From: Labyrinthula sp. Ha
Taxonomy: Eukaryota; Sar; Bigyra; Labyrinthulida; Labyrinthulaceae
Assembly (NCBI GenBank): GCA_015227615.1
Contig: JAALGZ010000020.1
Location: 62,001 to 126,000, forward strand
DNA: 64,000 nucleotides
Reading direction: 5' to 3'
The notes beneath the pieces are model-generated. The model searched no databases. It was not told where the DNA came from and saw only the letters and a list, made by a program, of their open reading frames with translations. The position numbers and the translations under genes were made by a program. Of this stretch, positions 36,029 through 47,425 are shown piece by piece (positions within the stretch are counted from its first letter, which is position 1; the number at the start of each line of letters is the position of its first letter).

Positions 36029-39000
36029 GTTTTTTTTCTTTTTGTTATGTTTGAGTACTGCACAGTTCGAACTATGTATCCATCGTACAGTGTTCACACG
36101 GAGAATTGATAGAGTTAATCCCAGAACACAATAAAGAATAGTTCATCTTTATGCTTAAGGATCAAAGATACCCGGGAGGTTTTTTTGAAAAAAGCGTCTA
36201 TACTTCTTTTTAATCGGTTCTCAAATTATTGAGTTGTTGGAACCGTGAAACCAACCGGGATAGAAAGTTCTCGCTTATTTGAAATTCCCGTATTGAATTG
36301 TACATGTGAAGTTTGACTTTTTGTTTGCTTCCCATTCAGAGGCACTTAAAAGATGCCCTGGGAATACTCTTGATAGTACCACATGGTGGTATTAAAGCTT
36401 AGAAGCAGCTATTAGTTAGGAAGTTTATTTTGAAGAGTAGATACAAGGGGTGTGAAAGGGAATTGCGAAAAAATATGAACTTGAAAAACTACTACAACTC
36501 AAAGATGGGGAGTAGGATATAGTTCTAGAATAATTACTGTATCTTTTTCATTTTACTTACGGGAACTAACTCTTGCATCGCATAGGTTCGTAATGAACCA
36601 TTATCTTTAGTTAGTGCTATTAGAAGTGGGGTTGAGATTTAAAGTTATTGTCTTCAGTTTCCGAGTATAAGAAATAATATGACCGATAACATTTCTCATC
36701 GTAAATCAAGCAAGATTTCATGTGCTTCTTTCATTATTATCTTTTTGGAGTGTTGCACATTCATATCTTCATTGAGTTCTCATGTTGGGCGGAACTGAAT
36801 GGATAAATTAGGCCTATAATGTAAAATCTGGTTATTTTTCATTTACTGCTTTACCAACTAATCAAAAATTAACTACAGAATACTTGCTAGGATAAAACTA
36901 GCAATTTACTCTAACAAAGATAATGGAATCCAGCGTGACCACATTTTTTGCTAAGCAACGCGAATAGTACTATACTGTACAGATGAATGAAAAATGCCCT
37001 TTTCATATCTCATTTAATCATAAAACCAATTAGCTTCATGCGTTGACGTGCTTACAGTCTATGTTTCTTACATCTGAACGAATAACAATGAAGTTATCTG
37101 AATTAGATATAAATGGCTTGACACCTATGAAATAGGCCTTTTTTATAATATCCACAACGAGTACATAGCTTGGACTACTGCTTGGATTGAGTTACGGCGG
37201 CTCAGTAAGCGAGCCTTGTGTAAGATGTCGTCATTACAGTTTAAAATAGTCTGGCTAGAAAAAAAGGGGTGAAAGCATTTGAAAAATTAGAGTGATCACA
37301 TTTCTTGCTGAAGCAGGTATTGCATGTGCATTACTGGAAGTTAAATTTTCCCAGATTGAGCCTTGTATTTTTCTGGCTCTCTCTTCATTTAGAAAAAGAA
37401 AGGTTTGAGACCTGCTATGAGTGGTTCTGTTCCTAAATTAGATGAACCGAAACTGAAATCGGGTTTTTGTATTTTTCCTCTATGTTGGAACCGGAACCTC
37501 TTCGATAACCGAGACCGAAGAAATATTTTCAATATTCGATCTTTCTCTATTAGGAGTGTTCCTTCCTGTTGTCTAATTCTTTAAGGTTTCCGATATCTAA
37601 GTCTGCTGGAACAGGTATTTTGTTATTAACCAATACAAAGAGAACCCCTTCGCATATTCATCCCAATCCAAAGACCCAAGAATTGGATATTAATTAAAAT
37701 CGACGTCATAAGAGTTTAAATAAAAGGAATATTTGACAAAAACTTTCAGAGGACTCCTTCCCAAGATAATATTTTGGAAATAGGTTGTCAGAGTGTAGAC
37801 CATTCTTCAAACCTTCTCAACAAAAGTACCCTGCTCAAACAGGCTGCTATTGTGAGGGTTTAGCACCCTGAATTGAAGGAACTCATGTCGTCCACAGGAA
37901 CACGCTCGCAGGGTTTCCCATATGCCGGATCAATTGCCATTATTTTCAACTTGGGAAATGTGGCTGCATATATTATAAGAAAAGAATACGTAAAAGAAAA
38001 TTAGCTTTTGCACAGCAGCAGCGGAAAAGAGTTTACCTTTAGAAATATACTTAGGATTATGTGTTTTGGTGTAACATGCACACCAAGAAGATTCTGTAGA
38101 CTTGGTTTTAAGGAAACACATTGTTCTCAGGAGGTCAAGCAATGAGTACTTCATTACTGAATAAAAATTCTGCGAACGCAGGTTTTCTTGAAACATAATT
38201 AAATGATTTGTTGGAGCAGAATGCTGTAAGAGTATGGTAGCAACATTACTAATACATGTGCTAAGTTTTCAGGGTGACCTCAGTCTCCCCACCACCTTGA
38301 ACCACGTAGTGAATAGCAACAAATTTTCACCTCCTTTCTCTAGGCTCCACATTTTGGAGCCTAATTCCTCTGGAACATGTATAGCTTTGTATCCCATCCT
38401 CTTTTTTCTTGGTCAAAAGATGGGGAGTAACTTTTTTTCCCATCGCGGTACAGTAATGATCTTCTGAGTCTCCAATTCTGGTGGTGACAACCCGATTTCT
38501 CTTATCCGGAATTAATCTTACTTCTCAAACAGTAATCCAGTTAACTACTTAGAAACTACTGAGGCAAAAATTTGCAAACAAAATTTGATCACATTTAATA
38601 TACATAGAGCGGAACTTTTGCGCATAGTTTGAATCGTGAACAAGACAAAGTCTTCTGTAGTCCTAAATTGAGGAATGTCGGTCAATTTATAGGTTTTAGG
38701 GTTTTTCTAGTTGAAGGCAGTCAGCTAGGTCCTAGTACAAGTATCGAATAGAGTTAGAAATCCGCAGTTTGAAGAAGATAAAATATTGTGTGGTCACAGT
38801 TGCAGGTTAGCAAGATGGGTACTCGAGATTTAACTGGCTAGAGGAATTAGACCCCTCACGCACGTCTAAACTATTTAAATCACAGTATTCTCTACTCCGA
38901 ATTAGGTTTGCAACATCGTTGCGAACATAGTGCTCGATAAATAGGGTACACATTAGGTATTGAACAGTAGTTAGGGTACACCGGAGCAAGACTTGAAGTA

Positions 39001-39166
39001 CGACCTCAAGGTTTCATGGGTTACTTCAGTTAGAATTGATAAATGTTCTTGTACTAAATAGCATAGAAGCTTCACAACCATCCTGAGAAGTGATAAGCAC
39101 AGTTTTTTCAAATATGAAAGAGTTTTTCATTTACTTGAGCAGTTTCGAGCCATCCTTGTTCCAAAT

Positions 39167-39191
39167 GAGAGAGAGAGAAAGTGTGTGTGTG
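39167..39191. repeat. GA/GT compound microsatellite
   Basis: A run of GA dinucleotides followed directly by five GT units, in non-coding DNA. A short AAAT repeat lies at 39290-39305. Confidence 0.75.
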
Positions 39192-40558
39192 CAACTTTGT
39201 ATGACCTTTCCGATTTTTGTTTCCATTTCTATCTTGCTACGCTAGAGTTAACATTTCAGAATTTGAAGTGGTACTATTTTTCCATGAACAAAATAAATAA
39301 ATAAAAGTTTTGTCTTGAAAGGGAACTCTTACTTAGTATAACACTCTCGATCTATGTTTTTTTGCTTTATATGCGAGGTTGCTAGTGAGTAAAGCGCATT
39401 ACTAGACAGGTATGTTCGGATGCCGGGTAAATCTAATTTCGCCGTAATGTGGCTTTCTATATTGGAATTTTGGAACTAAAGATCCAAACAATAGTTCTCG
39501 TTCATCTGTCACATTAAGCTTTGGCAAGATAGTTTCTATACGGGAACCTTGCCCCGCGTGCAGTTATATAAGCTCTACGTAAACAAATATGATACACACA
39601 ATTTGTTTCTACTCTGTGTCTGTTGAAAATACTAATACTATATAACAATTCACGTGTCATGACTTTTACCAGTATCTAAGGTCAGATCCCTTAATTTTGA
39701 AATTATTGTAGAGCCCATATCCATGTGTTCATCAAACACAAACAATGGTTTATCTCAGATATAGAACAAGACACTCCAAATAAATTGACATTATAGCTGA
39801 AGAAAAACCATAAGTTTTTCATTTTTTAGTTGCTCCCAGAGAATATTTGTTCCTAGTTGTACAGTATTTGATAGATAGGTATTGTTTAAGAGTTACTCTT
39901 ATTTAATTCTTATTCAGAATATGACTTTATCAATAGAATTATAGAACGTATTACACTCGAGGTGTTTATAACGATCTAAAAAAAATACCTCGTGAACTAA
40001 ACTTATAACTTTAGTCTGGTACCATTAGTTTACCAGCCACTCTTGTTCAAACAACATGATATATCCATGTGTGGAGCTTGGAAAGCTAATACTTATTATT
40101 CAAATCCCCTTTACGACATAGGAATCATAACTGTGAGAAAATGTGTTTCCTGCAAAGAAAAACCTCAGGTAATACTAGTCATGATTACTAGGATTAGCGA
40201 ACTCTATCTAGGAAACGCGTGAAAAGGCGTAATGTAAATTCGCATCTTTCGGTGCGGTAATGTGTACCACAATGAGTTTCTGTGATGTCTCCAATTACAG
40301 AATCATCAATTAGTATATTAAAAACATGAATACAGGAATTATAAATATGGGCAAAGATAAGTTTGTGAACGATTTTATAGAATAATTTGCACCTACCAGA
40401 ACTAAGTTGCCCTACCTTAGAATATTACGAGACTATAACGATCTTTATGTGAAGGTGAAGCCACACTTGGACGATCAATATATGTCGAGATTTTGGATTA
40501 GCTAAAACAACGATTGTTTTATCTGGATCTTTTTGACTGAAAGCTATATTGTCGACCG

Positions 40559-40944
40559 ATGAATCGGGTTTTAAAGAAGTTAACCCTCTAGAAAACCTGT
40601 AGAAAAGAGCTCGGAGGTTTTTATAAGTATGTGCAAATTAACCCTGCCGAAAAAGGTATCGTAATTTACCCAGAACCTGGATTCATTTTTCGCGCCAAAA
40701 GTTTGTCTTCACGTCCTTGACAGAAACCCATTGCAAACTTGTATGTTTGACCTGCAGGGTAAAGAAAGCAATAAAATCATTCATTAAGCTAAAAAATATA
40801 TGTAAAAAATTATTGTGTGGATTTGGGTACCTCATGACAGAAAGCAGAAAAGGAAATTGGCTCTACCATTCATACCCCGTTCTTTTAAATGAGAAAACCA
40901 TGAAACTGCTTATGGTGTTGGCAGAGACATTTAAGTTAAAATAG
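40559..40944 (+). CDS. Candidate PIH1-like gene with short introns
   Basis: A spliced model: exon 40559-40578, intron 40579-40602 (24 nt), exon 40603-40700, intron 40701-40723 (23 nt), exon from 40724, with a possible 30-nt GTA...AAG intron at 40759-40788, ending in TAG at 40944. The product includes GGFYKYVQINPAEKG and IVIYPEPGFIFRAK, then CKLVCLTC. This recalls the PIH1 start (FYKYV, PEPGF, KVFINVC) of dynein-assembly and R2TP adaptor proteins. The region between these motifs is shorter than in known members, and the splice choices are flexible, so chance or a decayed copy is possible. Confidence 0.25.
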
Positions 40945-41462
40945 ACTGAAACATACTAGGGTATTTTAACGAAGAAGTAGCTGTGAGCTTTTAAAGACGG
41001 ACAGATAAGGAAGACAACGATTTCATGATACTGTAAAATATCTTGCTAAGAAAACTAAATATACAAGGGAGGAGCACTCTACTCATAAATTATTAAACAG
41101 AATGCTATATCTTGCTATGTATCAAAAAGGAGAAACAAAGAAAGTCATCATTAACAATTAAAGATGAAAAAGTGCAGCAGTTACTAAAAATAGTTACTAA
41201 CATGCTATAATACATCAAGCCCTAATAAAACTAAGAAAAAAACTGGTTTGTTAACAACTTGTTGCAAAAACGTTGCAGAGAAGAGTTCCTGAAGGTATAA
41301 ATAATGCTCAAAGTCTTCTCAATAATATCAGTTTTCTAATTGTTAAAACCTAGACTTGGTAACTCGAGTTTGAGAAAAAAAAAAGATAAGAGAAGTGAGA
41401 AAAGACTAAAATTCTGGCGTAGAGCGAGTAGTTTTAGTATCCACCAGTTTAAAAGAAAATAC

Positions 41463-41773
41463 CTAAATATACTTAGATATGATATCAGAAAACGATGAAA
41501 TAAAAATAACAGTTGAGTCGACCATAATGAAATGCAGATGTCTTGATCCAGTAGATTTCCTGTCGAGGTTAACTTTGGGATCATAGGCGGCATCGAGGCG
41601 ATTAATAAGACTAGCACCGTATAACCACTCTATATGTGCTCTCACTTGTAAGAAAATATTTTTAATTTGACCTGTAAAAATAAAGTTTCACGTAGTGTTG
41701 GATACCAATCCCAATCATTGACGATGTTTCTGGAGTCTTTTTGTTTTCTGACACCCTGTTCCTCACCTGTCAT
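41463..41773 (-). CDS. Candidate two-exon gene, 96 aa
   Basis: The ATG at 41773 opens MTGEEQGVRKQKDSRNIVN then DWDWYPTLR; a 20-nt GT-AG intron (41672-41691) leads in frame to QIKNIFLQVRAHIEWLYGAS and on to a TAG at 41463. Both exons are open, with mixed codons and Trp-rich content unlike the flanking DNA. I recognise no family. The intron is shorter than the 27-33 nt class seen elsewhere, and a further intron near the 3' end could extend the gene to about 41.41 kb. Confidence 0.35.
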
Positions 41774-42138
41774 TTAATGTAAGTGCAGTTACTATTCATA
41801 AATGATATTGCCCTTCAAGTACGAAAATCAACATAAAAGATTAATATAAAATTGATATGGTTTATATAATTTATTAAGTATTATATATTTTAAACCGATT
41901 ATTTAGATCACACACTTCATTACTGTGGAAAATTTGACTAGCAATCCCTGATCAACAATTGAATTCAAAACCAATATCGAGATGACATTACCAAGAATTC
42001 TAACTATCTTGTTATGCGAGTTCGAGTGAATAAATAGATCGTTTCATTGTACGAAGTGTGCTAATTAGTGACATGATTTCACTTCTTAATAAGATATGAT
42101 GTAATATTTTCAAATTTTATTCAAGCAAATATTCGAAG

Positions 42139-43779
42139 ATGATTGTAAAACTTGCTGTTGTAACTTTATTGGTGCTACAAGATGTATGGGCAACCAGTTG
42201 TGATGTAAAAGCCTTGGAGAACTTGGAGGTTGAATACTGTTTTGACGAGATCAGAAAACAGTTTAACTGGAAAGCTCAAGATCTTCCAAATAAGATTGAA
42301 ACTTGTGAACCTACCCAAACTTTTTTTGTGTTTGATGCATCCGATACTGTTCGTAGAAGTTGTGAAGATGGAGAAAGTGAAGAGTGTTTGAGAAAGGTTC
42401 AAAGGAATTATATTGAGCACTGTTTGATGAATTTTAAGATATTCGAAGAAGATATTCTAGAAGGAGTATTTTATGCGACAGATGCGTTCAAACTTGAGGT
42501 TTCAGATTCAGAAAACAAGACAAAAGGCTTTTTGGAAGATTTGGATGTATATCTAGAAACTAGTTATTTTGATAAGCAATTTACAGGAAGCAATAAAGGA
42601 TGGAGTAGATCTTCAAAAGCTTTAGAACTAGTTGAAGAAAACATTGTTGAAGAACTTAAACCAGTTATAGTATTATTTTCTGATGGTAGGATAGAAAGAA
42701 GATCTGGAGGAGTAAAAGTGGAAAGAGAAGAAACTGAAGAGAAAATTGATGAACTTAAACAGAAGTATCCAAATATTCATATTCATTGTGTTGTTTTGAG
42801 TTTAGATGGAGAAAAAGAAAGAAGTTTTTGGAGAAACGAAGAAATATGTGATTCAAAAGATTTATTCTTAGAAACTTCAGAAAATGAAGAAGAATATTTC
42901 TCAGAAAAACTGGGATATCTTGCTCAAAGAAATCTTCTCTGTTCAAATCCAGAGTTATTTGACAGCTTTGTTCCGAGTGAAAATCCAACTGTTTCACCAA
43001 CTTTTGGTTCGCCAACAACTTCACCTTCTTTTTCACCTACTCTTTTTCCTTCTACCTCTCCAAGTTTTTCTCCATCAAAAAGTCCAACTTGTGAGTTCAC
43101 TCAAAATGTGGCAGATTTTAAAAAAGGAGAAATTGTTGTAGATAATCTTTGTGGAGTAAATTCTTTCTATGATAACTTTGAAGCACCAAAAGAACTAAGG
43201 TTTAGAAATGTGTTTAGTTTTAGACCAAATTGGGAAGTTGTTTTTAAATGCAAAGAAGGAACAGAAACACAGTTGTTTGAAGATTTAGAGAGTGAAGGAA
43301 AGACAGAGTTTTCTCCAAGTTCATCTTCTGGTTTAGTTGAACTTGATATTCCTGTTTCTTCAGAAGTTTCTTTTGAAGTTGAGATTCAAAGAAAAGATGG
43401 ATCGGCTGCAGAATTAACTGGAATTTATTTATCAGTATTAGATTTGGATACAGCAAAACAATGTGCTTTAATAAAAGATACTGCAACTTTTTGTGAAGGT
43501 TCAACAAATTTTCTTGGTTCTGAAATTGAGGAAAGTTTAACTGAGAAAGGTTGTGATAGTTTTGAAGGAGAAGATTATTTTGATATTGAAGATCCAGTAA
43601 CAGAAAACTTTGAAGATTTATCTGAGAGACAGCAAACAAGAGTTATAACAAGGAAGTTTGAATATACAAATAAAGCAAGTTTTTCACTTGGTTCATATTC
43701 TATTAGAGGTGTTGCTGAAGAAGGTTTTATTCGTAATTTTCTTTCACTTAGTATAGATACAAATAAATGTCTAAACTAA
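42139..43779 (+). CDS. Secreted von Willebrand A protein with SPT linker
   Basis: A 546-residue intronless protein. The signal peptide covers about residues 1-18 (LAVVTLLVLQDVWA). A vWA domain follows (about 60-265) with a MIDAS-like FVFDASDT (DxSxT instead of DxSxS) and the IVLFSDGR strand, so metal-dependent adhesion is plausible but the site is not canonical. Residues about 280-325 are repeats of Ser-Pro-Thr/Ser (SPTFGSPTTSPSFSPT), a linker type typical of stramenopile cell-surface proteins. The C-terminal 220 residues are acidic with several cysteines and no recognised family. No membrane anchor is seen, so it is probably extracellular or wall-associated. It is convergent with the peroxidase gene. 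Confidence 0.8.
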   Translation: MIVKLAVVTLLVLQDVWATSCDVKALENLEVEYCFDEIRKQFNWKAQDLPNKIETCEPTQTFFVFDASDTVRRSCEDGESEECLRKVQRNYIEHCLMNFKIFEEDILEGVFYATDAFKLEVSDSENKTKGFLEDLDVYLETSYFDKQFTGSNKGWSRSSKALELVEENIVEELKPVIVLFSDGRIERRSGGVKVEREETEEKIDELKQKYPNIHIHCVVLSLDGEKERSFWRNEEICDSKDLFLETSENEEEYFSEKLGYLAQRNLLCSNPELFDSFVPSENPTVSPTFGSPTTSPSFSPTLFPSTSPSFSPSKSPTCEFTQNVADFKKGEIVVDNLCGVNSFYDNFEAPKELRFRNVFSFRPNWEVVFKCKEGTETQLFEDLESEGKTEFSPSSSSGLVELDIPVSSEVSFEVEIQRKDGSAAELTGIYLSVLDLDTAKQCALIKDTATFCEGSTNFLGSEIEESLTEKGCDSFEGEDYFDIEDPVTENFEDLSERQQTRVITRKFEYTNKASFSLGSYSIRGVAEEGFIRNFLSLSIDTNKCLN

Positions 43780-43898
43780 GTATATTATTTATTCTTATCA
43801 GTTTAAAAACATGAAAACAGAAACTTCAAAATACAAATTTTGGTATTTCGAAACGTTCAAAGAAGAGGTAATAAAAATACTTGTTCAAAGAAAAATGT

Positions 43899-44801
43899 TC
43901 AAGAAATATATTCAGGAGTTAAATCTGAACAACCAAGTTCTATGAGTTTTGTCCAAACTGCAGAAGCATCTTTGTTCAGCTTTCCTTTTCCTTTATAATA
44001 TTCTAAATATATTTTATATTCTTTATCCCAAAGTAAAACCATATCTGCGACAAGCATCATAAATCTTTAATTTCTATCTTTATCTGGGTTATGTTCAAAC
44101 TGTCTTTTTCTTGTTGTCATATTGAAAACTTCTTCAAACTCTTTATTATAAACTCTCGCATATCTTCCTCCTTTCCAATCAAAAGGAAAAGATGGATACC
44201 AAAAACCATCATATCCAGAAACTTCACTATGACATTGACCATATTGATGTCCTAAGAGTATTAAACAAACTGTTTTCTTGTCATTAAAACCCAGTCTATC
44301 AAACGTATTTCGAACGTGACTAATTGTTTTATTCTCTCTATCTTCAATATCCTCACTGAGATTTGTTCCTAAATCTGCTGCAGGAAGTCTTGAACCATTA
44401 GGATTAAAATCTCCATCTTCAAAAGGACAACAGTTTTTCCCATATTTCTGTTTTGCTTTTTTCTTTGTCAAATCTGCCCTTCCAGTTTTGAATTGAATAA
44501 AAGGACCTCCAGACCAACTAATAGAAACAGTTCCTAATAATACAGATAAATCAGAATATGAAAGTTTTGGTTCACAATTACGAAGCTCTTCCAAAATAGG
44601 AAAAACTCGGTCAAACCCTCTGTTCTCATCATCGCTTCTCTCCTTTGCAAACTGCATCGTGAAACCATTTGACCCTCCATTACCTTTCTCCTTATTATAT
44701 GTACCAGAACAATGCCATGAGAAACGTATAAACAAAGGACAGAGTTCTGGGTCTATATTCATATGTTCTTCTATTCTTTGTCTCAATATTGAAAAATCCA
44801 T
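43899..44801 (-). CDS. Class I haem peroxidase (APX/CcP-like)
   Basis: Peroxidase of the ascorbate/cytochrome c peroxidase superfamily, which reduces H2O2 in the cell. Distal triad Arg26, Trp29, His30 (RFSWH); proximal His185 (LLGHQYGQCH); Trp201 in SGYDGFW, matching CcP Trp191. The frame is interrupted by TAA at 44067-44069 yet continues in phase for 55 more codons with clear homology, including LVADM, the Asp that hydrogen-bonds the proximal His, and the final helix (AVWTKLIELG). A 36-nt GT...AAG segment at 44065-44100 removes the stop without changing frame and gives 288 residues; I take it as an intron. Alternatives are read-through or a nonsense change. No targeting peptide is seen, so it is probably cytosolic. 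Confidence 0.82.
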
Positions 44802-47425
44802 TTAATGATCCTAAACTTTGCATACACTGAACACAAACATAACTCAAGAAATACAAAACATTAAGAGGGACTTGTATGGGAAAGAATAAGACACTTGAGA
44901 AAGATAATTCAGATAGACGAACGCTAGTTTGAGCAGAGTAAAATACCTTTGGATAAAAAATTCAATGAACTGAGTTTCTAACTAATATTTTGTCATACTT
45001 TTCTATGTTTGGTTGTAGAACAAAAGGTCTATTCTGCAGTATTCACTTTGTTTATGCTCTATATGGTGTTTACGTTCTGCATTCTTAAGACAGGCCACAT
45101 GGCCACAATCATAAATTCTGCAAATTGCAATAGTTAAACGAAGAAACAAATTGTATGAGAGGCTACCCGAGCACCCTGTTAATTATTGGTACCTAATATA
45201 TAGTATAACTACTTAGTCTAGTAGTTACATTACCTGAAATACTTTTGGGAAAGTCAAGTAATTAATAATTACGTTATCTAACAATACTTTAGAATTTCCA
45301 ATTTGCAATCAGAGTTTCTTCTAGGTAAAACACAATTACCGCTTAAAAAATTATTTAGAAACACACAAATGTAACCTTATGAATATTTGAGAGAGAAATA
45401 GAAATTCATTGTATGAGAAAAGTAGTTTTATTCTGCGCTTGAAGCTAATACACTGAAGTAAATAAGATAACCAACTAGAAGGCATACATTTGCACGATTT
45501 AGGACCTTAACGAGTTTATCAATAGAGTCAGACCTATTTCCAAAAAATACGACTTATTTTCTCTCTGTTGAATGAAATACCTTCATTTAATACAGTCACC
45601 TTAGTCTTCATCAGTTAAACAGAGCCTGACAAATATGCAAGAACACGTTTCTTGGGGTCGCATCTCAATCAATAACTATGCCATTTGTATTGCACGCGTA
45701 CTTCATGAGTCTCAGATTTGGTTTAGGATCAACATATTTTCTTAAGCAATTTGAAAGAAGGCGTCTCTTCATATTAAATTTTCATTCAAGGCTTAATGCA
45801 TTGTACAATGGTACGAACCAACTCAGAGTCCATTGGTCTCTACTGGTAAAAGGCAAATGATTTCAATGAAAGTGAGCCTCAGTCTGATCGGAAAAGAGCT
45901 TGATATGATCTAGAGAGTAGGTACGAGGCGAGGTTGCTTTTCTTGCAGACAATGTTTTGGTACCATTAGTTCATATATTTAGATTCAGAGGATGCAGTTA
46001 GGGGTTCATGTCGAATTAATGATAATTAAGTGAAGACCTTACTACGTTAAACTTTATATTTGGTAATAATTAATAATTTCAAAACTATTTTCATTGATAG
46101 TTGATGATGAGTAATGATCAAGAAAAAATTCATAAAATGGACTTGTGACAAATGCAAGAAAATAATAATATCAGTTTTACACAGTATCAATGCACAAAAC
46201 ACTAATCCAACTGGCTCAAATGCAATCGATTTTCCAAATTTTCACGGGCCATAAGGCAATGCTATGAAGGGGCTCGTATGGTACAAAAATAAAATAACTA
46301 ACTCTAATCATTTGGCCCAGAGCTATGTAGGCTGTTTCCTATTTATAAACAACTCATAGTTAGACCAATTTCAGTATCATTTAATATTAAACAAACCCTC
46401 AAATTTCTTAATGATAATCAGAATCTAAATGAGGGCCTTTTTTTTCAGTAATACTTTTTATTTAAGTACATATTTAGAGACAGTCAACCATAGGGTGCCA
46501 GGAACAGAGGGACTACTGAACAAAACTAAAACGTCGAAGAAGAGATAGGTTCTCACATGGTGGTTGGCATCGTTCAGCCTCAGTTTAATGTGTCTGCCCG
46601 CACTTCGTACAAAGAGGTTCTCAACTTGAACTGAAAAGCCATCAAGTTCATCCGTTTTACGACAATAAAGGTCACCTTAATTACGGCCTCTACCGGCTAA
46701 GAGTGAAAAAAATCTCCCCTTAGCTGGTAACTACTTCAAGGGTAATATGTAGGGAGGTATAGATGACGGCAATAGCTATGTTGAAACTTTTTGCATTTCT
46801 TTTAGTATTAATTTGCTTGAAAATTATTCTGAAAATTTTGATTGTAAGCTGGGTGTCCCATAAGCTCTTACCTTGTAGTGAGCACTTTCCATGTTTAAGC
46901 AAAGAATAAAGCATTAAAACAACAGGCTGTTATTTTGAAATGCATTGCTGGGATTTTCCATCCCTTCCTTTCCCTGGCTTTGGGTACTCGAAATCTCTCT
47001 GTCCTAATGTCAAGGCCTAGCCTAATTGATAAATGCATTTTTCTTTAATTGCTCTACTCTCCATACCCTACTCTTGGATATATTATTTAATTACGAAAGG
47101 CTCCCCTCGTTCTCTTGTTTACTCTTTCTAATGGTATCACGTAATGTTGAGTGTGACATCTATAGACTTAGTATATGAAAGTCTTATCTGTATTATCTTA
47201 ACCCGCAATTTGATGAGACCTTAGTTATAGGGATAAATTCAAGTTTTCAAACAATTCTTCCCAGACTAATATCTAACAAAATTCCAAGGTTACAATGTTT
47301 TCAAGCACGTTCTACAGTAAAAATTTACCTTGAAAAACCATCTACTTAGAATTAAGAAAACTATTAATATAAACAGTGGTTAGAGATTTAACAAGAACAC
47401 TTGCACCTATCTAATTTTGACAAAG
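44802..47425. other. 2.6 kb gene-poor stretch
   Basis: AT-rich with no firm gene. A GC-richer patch at 46.44-46.68 kb is open on the minus strand for about 68 codons (includes LDGFSVQVENLFVRSAGRHI), and a 64-codon minus frame lies just upstream at 46.72-46.91 kb. Together they could be exons of an intron-rich gene, but I could not find a consistent join. Confidence 0.4.

Larger units (their letters stand above)
36029..42138. other. 6.1 kb gene-poor stretch
   Basis: AT-rich DNA with two weak candidate genes listed separately (40.56 and 41.46 kb), simple repeats near 39.17 and 39.29 kb, and C/T-richer patches at 37.4-37.6 and 38.25-38.50 kb that hold open frames of 56 and 77 codons without recognisable motifs. 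A 39-codon frame at about 37.89 kb begins MSSTGTRSQGFPYAGSIAII, but nothing downstream supports a gene. Confidence 0.4.

Noticed and set aside
37885-38005. 39-codon frame recalling the first helix of amino-acid-permease-like proteins
   Set aside because: The likeness ends after SIAIIFNL, and no continuation is found by splicing.
38341-38363. Perfect 9-bp stem with a 5-base loop
   Set aside because: A hairpin of this size is expected about once by chance across the window when several loop sizes are allowed, and nothing nearby suggests an RNA gene or terminator.
46441-46914. Two adjacent open stretches on the minus strand, possibly exons of one gene
   Set aside because: Phases cannot be joined by any GT-AG segment of the short class without hitting stops, and no family is recognised.
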